A DNA stretch of 5,054 bases. Source: Candidatus Mesolinea sp. GTDB lineage: Bacteria > Chloroflexota > Anaerolineae > Anaerolineales > Anaerolineaceae. The position numbers were made by a program, and so were the translations under genes. Below are positions 1 to 5,054 of the stretch, in pieces (within the stretch, counting starts at the first letter, position 1; the number at the start of each line of letters is the position of its first letter). A model generated the notes under the pieces. It was not told the DNA's origin. It made no database searches and saw only the letters and a program-made list of their open reading frames with translations. The stretch is taken from the NCBI GenBank assembly GCA_003445715.1, contig DMCS01000074.1, positions 1,219 to 6,272 of the forward strand, in the 5' to 3' direction.

Positions 1-2
1 CT

Positions 3-22
3 GGGAGAGGGCAGGGTGAGGG
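3..22 (+). other. G-quadruplex-type motif (four G3 runs)
   Basis: Four runs of three G (3-5, 9-11, 14-16, 20-22) are separated by loops of 3, 2 and 3 bases, which satisfies the standard G3N1-7 quadruplex pattern on the + strand. The motif overlaps the outer edge of the left inverted repeat. The same bases resemble one arm of the G-rich palindromic intergenic repeats common in many bacterial genomes, so the pattern may simply reflect that repeat family. Folding is inferred from the pattern only. Confidence 0.5.
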
Positions 23-84
23 TAGATTGAACTTCTTAACTTTGAAAAATTTGGATGTAATCGATTAACCAATGTTTTTCAACA
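16..84 (+). repeat. Left copy of 69-bp inverted repeat
   Basis: This segment matches the reverse complement of 4986-5054 at 64 of 69 positions without gaps; the mismatches are at 23, 32, 39, 49 and 63. Weaker similarity continues for about five more bases inward. The copy is AT-rich except for its outer G-rich edge, contains a 10-bp palindrome (taatcgatta, 58-67) and has no coding potential. It ends 38 bases before the predicted -10 box of the CNNM-family gene. No transposase lies beside it. The likely identity is a dispersed non-coding repeat (MITE-like or intergenic repeat family); its true outer boundary may lie left of the window. Confidence 0.85.
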
Positions 85-119
85 ACCCCGTTAATATAAT
101 TATTCTTCTTAGCTCATTC

Positions 120-128
120 TGATACAAT
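120..128 (+). promoter_or_regulatory. Candidate extended -10 promoter of CNNM-family gene
   Basis: TG-a-TACAAT forms an extended -10 element (TG at 120-121, hexamer 123-128). No good -35 hexamer is found 16-18 bases upstream, as is common for extended -10 promoters. It predicts a leader of about 70 bases. That leader contains the 8-base direct repeat AGGATCAA (142-149 and 175-182) and purine-rich AAGGAAAAGGA (181-191), which may serve as a loosely spaced ribosome binding site about 12 bases before the ATG. Confidence 0.45.
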
Positions 129-203
129 ATAAATATGCTCCAGGATCAATTGCAACCTATGGAAGGCAATAGCTAGGATCAAGGAAAAGGATAAGTAGTA
201 ATC

Positions 204-1511
204 ATGCCTTGGTATGTCAGTATATTAATAATTGCAGTACTGTTTTACTTTAACGGTATTTTTGCGATGTACGAGATCGCCATGGTCTCGGCAAAGAAAA
301 CCCGCCTCCAACAACGCAAAAACGAGGGCAATGAAGGGGCTGCAGCAGCCTTAGAACTGCTTGAAGACCCCAACCAGCGCTACCTTTCTGCGATCCAGGT
401 GATGATTACTTTGATTGATACCTTAGCCGGTGGTATTGGTGGTGCTAACCTTTCTGGGCCGTTAGCCGATGTGATGCGCACGGTGCCTTGGCTTGCTGGT
501 GCCGCTGATTTACTTGCGCTAATTTTGGTAGTTCTTGTGATCACTTATTTTTCTATTGTTGTTGGCGAACTCATCCCTAAACGCATTGCGGTCAATGAAC
601 CAGATGATGTTGTCTGCCGCCTTTCGCCTGCAATCCGTGGTTTAACCCGATTTTTAGGTCCGGTCACGAAGCTGCTGAGCAATTCGACCAATTTTGGCAT
701 CAAACTCCTGCGTATTGACTTGCAGGGCGAGCCGCCAATCACAGAAGATGAAATCCGAATCTACATTAATCAAGGTAGAGATGTGGGTGTGATCGAGCAG
801 GCTGAATCAGACATGTTCTCGGGCGTGTTTCGCTTGGGAGACCGACGCGTGGATGCCTTGATGACCCCGCGTACAGAGTTAGTCTGGATTGATCTCGAGG
901 ATGACACCAAAACTATCATCGCAGAAATTACGCAAAGCGATTATTCGCGCATTCCTGTTGCCCGTGGGGATTTGGATTACGTCGTAGGCATCTTGGATAT
1001 TAAAGATTTGGTCGGTGTAGACCTCTATAGTCCGGATTTCCGTCTAAAAGAATATTTAAAAGAGCCGCTATTTATCCCCGAAAACTTGCCAGCGCTCCAA
1101 GCTTTCGAAAAATTCCGTAGCACAGGCATTCACCAAGCCTTAGTGATTGACGAGTATGGTGGGGTGCAAGGCATGGTTACGCTCTATGATGTGCTTGAAT
1201 CAATCGTCGGCGAAATCCCGCTTGAACCTGAAGACCGTGATTACGAGATTGTGCAGCGGGCCGATGGTTCCTACCTCTTTGATGGCATGCTGCCTATTGA
1301 TGAAGTTAAGGAGCTGTTGGATCTGAACGAATTGCCTGATGAAAGCCGCGTGGGTTATCAGACCCTCAGTGGATTTGTGATGTATGTGTTGGGCAGCATC
1401 CCCAAAGAGGGCCAAAGTTTTGATTGGGCAGACTATCGCTTTGAGATCGTGGATATGGACGGCAGACGCGTGGATAAAGTCTTGGTGCAGAAATTATCTC
1501 AAGAAGCCTAA
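204..1511 (+). CDS. CNNM/HlyC-CorC family membrane protein (hemolysin-like, DUF21-CBS)
   Basis: A complete 435-aa protein with the full architecture of the family often annotated as hemolysin-like. The N-terminal DUF21/CNNM transmembrane domain has hydrophobic segments at about 4-27, 60-82 and 96-120, closed by the conserved GELIPK at 121-126. A CBS pair covers about 215-340, opening with MTPRT (220-224) and containing DEYGG (316-320) and VGEI (335-338). The C-terminal CorC/HlyC domain covers about 345-432 and includes YQTLSG (385-390) and a later LGSIP. Characterised relatives act in Mg2+/Co2+ efflux or tolerance at the cytoplasmic membrane, and the CBS pair usually senses nucleotides. Function here is inferred from the family; haemolysis is unlikely despite the name. 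The start is the first in-frame ATG before the first membrane segment, with a purine-rich stretch upstream. The stop lies 7 bases from the convergent methyltransferase stop, and no clear terminator hairpin separates them, so read-through antisense transcription is possible. Confidence 0.93.
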   Translation: MPWYVSILIIAVLFYFNGIFAMYEIAMVSAKKTRLQQRKNEGNEGAAAALELLEDPNQRYLSAIQVMITLIDTLAGGIGGANLSGPLADVMRTVPWLAGAADLLALILVVLVITYFSIVVGELIPKRIAVNEPDDVVCRLSPAIRGLTRFLGPVTKLLSNSTNFGIKLLRIDLQGEPPITEDEIRIYINQGRDVGVIEQAESDMFSGVFRLGDRRVDALMTPRTELVWIDLEDDTKTIIAEITQSDYSRIPVARGDLDYVVGILDIKDLVGVDLYSPDFRLKEYLKEPLFIPENLPALQAFEKFRSTGIHQALVIDEYGGVQGMVTLYDVLESIVGEIPLEPEDRDYEIVQRADGSYLFDGMLPIDEVKELLDLNELPDESRVGYQTLSGFVMYVLGSIPKEGQSFDWADYRFEIVDMDGRRVDKVLVQKLSQEA

Positions 1512-1518
1512 AAAACGC

Positions 1519-2415
1519 TCAAGGGGTCCAGCGGGCAAAGAGCGCATGAGAAAGCACATGACCGGCGCTCTCTTCAACAGTAATTAGCTCACCGCAAGTG
1601 AGATTGCTTTGGCTGCATACGACTTCCTGCAATGCTTGATACGGGATGAGTGCAGAAGCCTGAATGGCATAAGCCGTCAGCACAATAAAGCAAGCATCAG
1701 GGGCTAAGACAGCTCGGCAAGCGGTGAGTAATTCAGGCAGATTCTTGTAAAAATCCCAGACTTTGCCACCTGACCCGCGGCCAAATTTGGGCGGGTCGAG
1801 GATGATGCCATGGTAGCTATTCCCGCGACGTGCTTCCCGCTGGGTGAAGCGCAGAGCATCCTCGGCGATCCATCGCACTGGTTTATTAGCTAAACCGGAG
1901 AGCTTGAGGTTGTAGCTTGCCCAGTTAAGCGCATGCTTGGAAGAGTCTACGTGGGTAACTTCTGCACCAGCGCTGGCAGCAGCCAATGTGGCTAGCCCAG
2001 AATAACCAAACAGATTCAAAACTTTGAGTGGTTTGCCGGCAGCTTTAATCTGTTCGGCGATCCAATCCCAATGGCTGGCTTGCTCGGGGAAAACGCCAAT
2101 ATGCCGTGAGGTAGCCAACTGCACTTGGAAGGTCAGCGTACGATAGTGCATTTCCCAAGATTTATTGATAGGTTGCAATAGCTGCCAGCTCCCGCCATAT
2201 TCCTTTTGTTCTTCTTGCATGCGGGCGTGCGCTTTCTGCCATGCAGATTGTGGCAATGAGCGCTTCCAGATAGCTTGCGGCTCAGGTCGGATGAGGGTGT
2301 ACGGTCCGAATCGTTCCAAGGTCTTGCCTTCACCGCTATCGAGCAGTTGGTATTCGCGCCAGCCTTCTGGAGCGAGCAGTTTTATTTCGGGTATAGGGAT
2401 GTTCTTTTGACTCAT
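1519..2415 (-). CDS. Class I SAM-dependent methyltransferase, RlmI-like (COG1092 type)
   Basis: A complete 298-aa protein. Residues about 1-100 form an N-terminal beta-rich RlmI-like region. Next comes the family signature HIGVFPEQ (106-111 core), then a Rossmann methyltransferase fold: SAM motif I NLFGYSG (134-140), the acidic HVDSS end of beta-2 (D157), and motif IV DPPKFGRG (207-214). The DPPKF form is typical of RlmI/RlmK-type enzymes that methylate 23S rRNA bases. No PUA RNA-binding domain is present, so it is shorter than RlmI (about 396 aa), and the substrate is unknown; an rRNA or other RNA target is inference. The ATG lies 5 bases after the upstream UbiA-family stop, and I see no good Shine-Dalgarno sequence, which suggests translational coupling within one operon. 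Family membership is secure; the exact modified base is not. Confidence 0.9.
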   Translation of the reverse strand: MSQKNIPIPEIKLLAPEGWREYQLLDSGEGKTLERFGPYTLIRPEPQAIWKRSLPQSAWQKAHARMQEEQKEYGGSWQLLQPINKSWEMHYRTLTFQVQLATSRHIGVFPEQASHWDWIAEQIKAAGKPLKVLNLFGYSGLATLAAASAGAEVTHVDSSKHALNWASYNLKLSGLANKPVRWIAEDALRFTQREARRGNSYHGIILDPPKFGRGSGGKVWDFYKNLPELLTACRAVLAPDACFIVLTAYAIQASALIPYQALQEVVCSQSNLTCGELITVEESAGHVLSHALFARWTP

Positions 2416-2420
2416 AAGTG

Positions 2421-3314
2421 TTAATGGATTGTTCGCAAAAAAATCTCAGCTAAGGTGAATGCGAGCAGGGCATATGCTGCTGCTTTTTCCAGCTCAGTGT
2501 GCAGCGCGGGTTGCGGGTCATTGACATCCACATTGCGCGCTGGGCGGAGGAGAGACGGTAGAATAAGGATCATACTTAACAAAAACCATAGAAATGTAAC
2601 CCAGATGGGAATAACTTGCTGAATGAACAGCGCAATTGCAGCGCAGACTATTCCGATGCCTAAAAAGACAATCATGAGCAGGCGGACCGAATTGCGTTCG
2701 CGGATCAGGATCGAGTGCTGTGGATGAGGCAAATCGAGCATCGTAATATTGCGGCTTTCGCATCTTAGCTGATTAAAGAGACTGATAAACACAACAGAAG
2801 GTAAAAGGAAAGTTAGATTGCTGCCAGACGGAGAGCTTTGGGCAAAAAAGGCTGCCAGGAAGACAGGAGTGGCGAGCAGCCAACAGTGTGCCGCAAGATC
2901 GAGCAGCGAAAAGCCTTTGAGGCGCAACCCGTTCCAGGAATAAAGCATGCCAATGAGGAGCGTAAATATACCAGCAAGCAAAGCTTTCCAGCCTAAAAGT
3001 GTGTATAAAATTATGGATATAACCAACAAGCAAACGGCGCTAATCTGCCCCGCAGCTAAGGGCAGCTCTCCAGAGGCAATCGGATTGCCGTTGGGTGAAC
3101 TTTTCTCACTCAAGGCGTCCATTGGCGCATCAGCAACTTGATTGAATACAAACGCAAACCCCACGGCAAAGAGATTTGCTACGAGAACAAGTATCCAGCG
3201 CCACCCAAACGCGCTTTGCGCTGCTGCCGCACCGAGCAAGGTGTAAGTAAGCGTGAAAAAGAGATACTCACGCGGGCGCAGCAAATGGTAATAAGCAAGC
3301 AAGCGCTCTTTCAT
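2421..3314 (-). CDS. UbiA-family prenyltransferase-like membrane protein
   Basis: A complete 297-aa, very hydrophobic protein with about nine predicted transmembrane segments (roughly 17-33, 38-57, 87-107, 109-127, 137-158, 168-182, 209-231, 234-255, 276-294). The first catalytic motif NxxxDxxxD is intact (N58, D62, D66), followed by NPIASGEL (77-84), as in UbiA enzymes that transfer prenyl groups to aromatic or lipid acceptors in quinone, haem, chlorophyll or archaeal-type lipid synthesis. The second Asp-rich motif, expected as LRDxExD after the sixth segment, reads LRCESRN (183-189). Both aspartates are therefore missing, although E186 and D194 are nearby. The acceptor cannot be told from sequence, and catalytic activity is uncertain. 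It is the first gene of an operon with the methyltransferase; the pairing could suggest a joint substrate but may be only positional. The start ATG lacks a strong Shine-Dalgarno sequence and has a predicted leader of only about 15 bases. Confidence 0.87.
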   Translation of the reverse strand: MKERLLAYYHLLRPREYLFFTLTYTLLGAAAAQSAFGWRWILVLVANLFAVGFAFVFNQVADAPMDALSEKSSPNGNPIASGELPLAAGQISAVCLLVISIILYTLLGWKALLAGIFTLLIGMLYSWNGLRLKGFSLLDLAAHCWLLATPVFLAAFFAQSSPSGSNLTFLLPSVVFISLFNQLRCESRNITMLDLPHPQHSILIRERNSVRLLMIVFLGIGIVCAAIALFIQQVIPIWVTFLWFLLSMILILPSLLRPARNVDVNDPQPALHTELEKAAAYALLAFTLAEIFLRTIH

Positions 3315-3335
3315 AGTAGTTGTCTTATTGGAATG

Positions 3336-3344
3336 AGTATACCA
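3336..3344 (-). promoter_or_regulatory. Candidate extended -10 promoter of UbiA-methyltransferase operon
   Basis: On the minus strand TG-G-TATACT gives a near-consensus extended -10 (hexamer 3336-3341, TG at 3343-3344). No convincing -35 is present. The predicted start of transcription, near 3329, leaves a leader of about 15 bases before the ATG at 3314. Confidence 0.45.
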
Positions 3345-3407
3345 AAGTCATGTGCTTTAGAAGACATGAAAATGCTTGGGTAACTTCATCTAGGAGAGAG
3401 AAAACCT

Positions 3408-3416
3408 TGTTAGAAT
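3408..3416 (+). promoter_or_regulatory. Candidate extended -10 promoter of MalY/PatB-type gene
   Basis: TG-T-TAGAAT (hexamer 3411-3416) is an extended -10 match in the divergent intergenic region. The -35 region is weak. The two divergent -10 boxes are about 65 bases apart, so one regulator bound between them could affect both directions; I see no clear operator palindrome there. Confidence 0.4.
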
Positions 3417-3430
3417 TAGGTTTGTTAACT

Positions 3431-3438
3431 GGAGGAGG
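3431..3438 (+). promoter_or_regulatory. Strong Shine-Dalgarno of MalY/PatB-type gene
   Basis: GGAGGAGG lies just before the ATG at 3442, leaving 6 bases after its first GGAGG. It fixes this start over any alternative and is the strongest ribosome binding site in the window. Confidence 0.85.
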
Positions 3439-3441
3439 TAT

Positions 3442-4599
3442 ATGAACTTTGACCAGCAGTTTGACCGGCGCAGTACCGAAAGCGTCAAGTGGAATTATTT
3501 TCCAGAGGATGTGCTGCCCCTTTGGGTCGCCGATATGGATTTTCAGTGCCCACCAGAAGTGCTGGCGGCATTGCATCAGCGCGTGGAACATGGCATTTTC
3601 GGTTATGGCTTCCCGCCAGCAGATTTGGCTGAGATTGTGGCAGCACGCTTGCAGCGGCGTCATGGGTGGCGCCCAGACGTAGAGCAGATTAGTTATGTGC
3701 CTGGCGTGGTAAGCGGTGTGAACTTAGCCTTGAGAGCCGTTTGCCAGCCGGGAGATGCGGTGATTGTCAATACGCCAGCTTACCCGCCTTTTTTCAGCGC
3801 TCCTGAAAGCGCTAATCTCCTTTGCGTGTGTAACCCTCTCGTCCAGAACGCCGATGGCAGTTACGCCTTGGATTTTGAGCGATTCGAAGATCAAATCCAA
3901 CAGGAAAAAGTGAACGCGTTTATTCTGTGCAATCCACAAAATCCTACCGGCCGTGTGTTCACGCGTGAGGAACTACTGCATATGGCGGAAATCTGCTTAC
4001 GGCACAAGGTGACTATTATCTCTGATGAGATTCATTGCGATATCATTTTTGACCAGAACCAACATATACCCATTGCGTCCTTAGCACCGGAGATAGCTGC
4101 TGATACCATTACGTTTATCGCTCCCAGCAAGACTTTTAACTTAGCTGGTCTGTATGCTTCGGTTGCTATCATTCAGAACGCAGAGCTGGCAGAAAGCTTT
4201 AACCGGGTCAAACGCGGGATTATCAGCGGGCCAAGCTTGTTAGCGCTTACAGCTGCCAGAGCGGCTTATAAGGACGGCGACGCTTGGCTCGAGGAGTTGT
4301 TAGTTTATCTAAAAGGGAACCGTGACTGGTTGGCAGAAGTGCTTCCGGAAAAACTCCCCGGTGTGCGCTGCTGTAAGCCCGAAGGAACTTTTTTGGCTTG
4401 GTTAGATTGGCGTGAGGTCGGTTTGGAGGGGAATCCGCAGCAATTCTTGCTCAAAGAAGCGCGTGTGGGGCTCAACGATGGCCTTGAGTACGGCTCGGAT
4501 GGAGTAGGCTTTGTGCGCTTGAACTTTGGCACTCAGCGGGCAATCTTGAGTGAGGCAGTGGAGCGCATGTCTGCAGCCCTCAGACGGGTTACGAGATAA
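3442..4599 (+). CDS. patB: MalY/PatB family PLP-dependent aminotransferase / cystathionine beta-lyase
   Basis: A complete 385-aa fold-type I PLP enzyme of normal length for the family. Visible signatures are PLWVADMDF (26-34, typical of MalY/PatB), YGF (55-57), NTPAYPPFF (110-118), NPQNPTGR (164-171) with the PLP-ring-contacting Asn, SDEIHCD (194-200) with the Asp that pairs with the pyridine nitrogen (D195), APSKTFNLAGL (227-237) with K230 as the probable Schiff-base lysine, PEGTFLAWLD (313-322), and FVRLNFG (357-363) with R359 as the likely substrate-carboxylate arginine. Family members cleave C-S bonds of cystathionine or cysteine conjugates (methionine synthesis, sulfur release) and some act as aminotransferases; the substrate cannot be settled from sequence. 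The gene appears monocistronic, with its own promoter and Shine-Dalgarno site, and is followed 24 bases after its stop by a strong hairpin. All key residues are present. Confidence 0.93.
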   Translation: MNFDQQFDRRSTESVKWNYFPEDVLPLWVADMDFQCPPEVLAALHQRVEHGIFGYGFPPADLAEIVAARLQRRHGWRPDVEQISYVPGVVSGVNLALRAVCQPGDAVIVNTPAYPPFFSAPESANLLCVCNPLVQNADGSYALDFERFEDQIQQEKVNAFILCNPQNPTGRVFTREELLHMAEICLRHKVTIISDEIHCDIIFDQNQHIPIASLAPEIAADTITFIAPSKTFNLAGLYASVAIIQNAELAESFNRVKRGIISGPSLLALTAARAAYKDGDAWLEELLVYLKGNRDWLAEVLPEKLPGVRCCKPEGTFLAWLDWREVGLEGNPQQFLLKEARVGLNDGLEYGSDGVGFVRLNFGTQRAILSEAVERMSAALRRVTR

Positions 4600-4618
4600 A
4601 GGCGAAAGCTACAAGAAT

Positions 4619-4647
4619 AAAAAAACAGGCCGGCAACCCGGCCTGTT
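4619..4647. terminator. Intrinsic terminator shared by convergent patB-type and csp genes
   Basis: A perfect 10-bp GC-rich stem (4624-4633 with 4638-4647) encloses a CAAC tetraloop. On the minus strand the stem runs into a T-rich tract (seven T from 4625 to 4619, then ATTC), giving a textbook rho-independent terminator for the cold-shock gene, which stops at 4666. On the plus strand the tail (ctaatttt, 4651-4658) is weaker, so termination of the patB-type transcript is plausible but less efficient. Confidence 0.9.
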
Positions 4648-4665
4648 GGACTAATTTTCGATAAT

Positions 4666-4881
4666 TTATTCTTCTAGAATGACCACATCGGCGGCTTGTT
4701 TCCCTTTGGGGCCATCCTCGATGGTAAATTCGACACGCTGACCTTCTTTGAGACGTTTGTAACCGTCCATTTTGATAGCGGAAAAATGAACGAAGATATC
4801 TTCGCCAGATTCCTGTCCGATAAAACCGTAGCCCTTGGGGGCGCTAAACCACTTAATGGTACCAACTAAACGTTCTGACAT
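4666..4881 (-). CDS. csp: Cold-shock domain protein (CspA family)
   Basis: A 71-aa single cold-shock domain protein, the usual size for CspA-type RNA chaperones that bind single-stranded RNA or DNA and melt mRNA structure in the cytoplasm. It shows GTIKWF (7-12), RNP1-like KGYGFI (16-21), RNP2-like DIFVHFSAI (28-36), and the C-terminal VEFTIEDGPKGKQAADV pattern. The frame is open upstream to 4998. The start at 4881 is chosen because it gives the canonical N-terminus (MSER-VGTIKWF) and has GGAG eight bases upstream, and because the longer version would translate through the predicted promoter and into the inverted repeat. It is monocistronic, convergent with the patB-type gene and followed by a strong terminator. 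Whether it is cold-induced or constitutive cannot be told from the sequence. Confidence 0.95.
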   Translation of the reverse strand: MSERLVGTIKWFSAPKGYGFIGQESGEDIFVHFSAIKMDGYKRLKEGQRVEFTIEDGPKGKQAADVVILEE

Positions 4882-4889
4882 AATACTTA

Positions 4890-4893
4890 CTCC
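4890..4893 (-). promoter_or_regulatory. Shine-Dalgarno deciding the csp start
   Basis: GGAG on the minus strand ends 8 bases before the ATG at 4881. It supports the 71-aa start over the 110-aa upstream-extended reading. Confidence 0.75.
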
Positions 4894-4912
4894 ACTTTCT
4901 ATAACTAATTTT

Positions 4913-4936
4913 TCTCTTGACCAATCATCAAGTAGA
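4913..4936 (-). other. Possible hairpin at 5' end of csp leader
   Basis: CTTGA (4928-4932 on the minus strand) pairs with TCAAG (4916-4920) around a 7-base loop. After a one-base bulge the stem can extend by TCT/AGA (4934-4936 with 4913-4915). The predicted transcription start is near 4934, so the core stem would sit at the extreme 5' end of the mRNA. Short 5' hairpins can stabilise transcripts; any temperature response is speculation. Confidence 0.35.
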
Positions 4937-4940
4937 GAAA

Positions 4941-4968
4941 ATTTTACCCTCGCTCTCGCAAATGTCAA
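4941..4968 (-). promoter_or_regulatory. Sigma-70-type promoter of csp
   Basis: On the minus strand a perfect TTGACA (4963-4968) is followed after 16 bases by TAAAAT (4941-4946). It predicts a leader of about 52 bases to the ATG at 4881. This is the best promoter match in the window and fits a highly expressed gene. The -35 starts 17 bases inside the edge of the right inverted repeat. Confidence 0.75.
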
Positions 4969-4985
4969 GATAGCGAATATGAGGG

Positions 4986-5054
4986 TGTTGAAAAACATTG
5001 GTTAATTGATTACATCCAAAATTTTCAAAGCTAAGAATTTCAATCTGCCCTCAC
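4986..5054 (-). repeat. Right copy of 69-bp inverted repeat
   Basis: Reverse-complement match to 16-84 (64/69, ungapped). It runs to the last base of the window, so the outer G-rich section seen at 1-15 on the left cannot be checked here. Read in the direction of csp transcription it lies just upstream of the csp promoter, in the same orientation as the left copy has to the CNNM-family gene. It contains no coding sequence; the upstream-open csp frame that touches it is not considered real. Confidence 0.85.

Noticed and set aside
204..1511. Toxin (hemolysin) interpretation of the CNNM-family protein
   Set aside because: DUF21, CBS pair and CorC/HlyC domains match the broad ion-transport-related family; the hemolysin label is historical.
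1540..1570. GAGCGC/GCGCTC inverted repeat as a terminator between the convergent CNNM-family and methyltransferase genes
   Set aside because: The 6-bp arms are separated by 19 bases, lie inside the methyltransferase coding region and have no T tract on either strand.
3325..3663. 112-aa open frame antisense to the start of the MalY/PatB-type gene
   Set aside because: It overlaps a clearly real gene and both intergenic promoters, has no recognisable domain and no ribosome binding site of note; it is a shadow of the coding strand.
4882..4998. N-terminal 39-residue extension of the cold-shock protein
   Set aside because: The extension runs through the predicted -10/-35 and into the inverted repeat, is not domain-like, and the internal ATG at 4881 has a well-placed GGAG and gives the standard family length.
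4988..5016. Outward-facing promoter inside the repeat (TTGAAA, 17-base spacer, TACATC), present in both copies
   Set aside because: The -10 matches only three of six consensus bases, and conservation in both copies is expected from repeat identity alone.
16..5054. Whole window as a unit or composite transposon bounded by terminal inverted repeats
   Set aside because: No transposase, integrase or accessory-type gene is present, the genes are housekeeping types in mixed orientations, and the window end prevents any check for target-site duplications.

Overview
The window looks like an ordinary chromosomal stretch of a mesophilic bacterium, most likely Chloroflexota (Anaerolineae-like). That placement is inferred from the character of the proteins (a 298-aa RlmI-like methyltransferase without a PUA domain, an adjacent UbiA-family protein, a 71-aa cold-shock protein of Chloroflexi type). 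It was not tested by a search. It holds five complete protein genes and no gene-free gap longer than about 200 bases.

Layout. Positions 1-203 carry a dispersed-type repeat, a G-run motif and the leader and promoter of a CNNM/HlyC-CorC family membrane protein (204-1511, +). This gene converges, with a 7-base gap, on a minus-strand two-gene operon: a UbiA-family prenyltransferase-like membrane protein (2421-3314) followed 5 bases later by an RlmI-like class I SAM-dependent methyltransferase (1519-2415). A 127-base divergent intergenic region (3315-3441) carries one candidate extended -10 promoter on each strand. It separates the operon from a MalY/PatB-type PLP enzyme (3442-4599, +). A strong hairpin terminator (4619-4647) lies between that gene and a convergent cold-shock protein gene (4666-4881, -), which has a good sigma-70-type promoter at 4941-4968.

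The genes do not form an obvious common pathway: ion transport or envelope, rRNA-type methylation, lipid or quinone prenylation, sulfur amino-acid metabolism, and an RNA chaperone. I see no defence system, transposase, phage gene, CRISPR array, tRNA or rRNA.

The most unusual structure is a pair of 69-bp inverted repeats (16-84 and 4986-5054, 64/69 identical) at the two ends. Each copy lies directly upstream of the outermost gene, in the same orientation relative to that gene, and at nearly the same distance from its predicted -10 box. Because the window stops inside the right copy, the simplest reading is a dispersed repeat family at which an assembly contig broke. A shared promoter-proximal element is the more interesting alternative. 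A second point is the UbiA-family protein, whose second Asp-rich motif is not recognisable although its first is intact.
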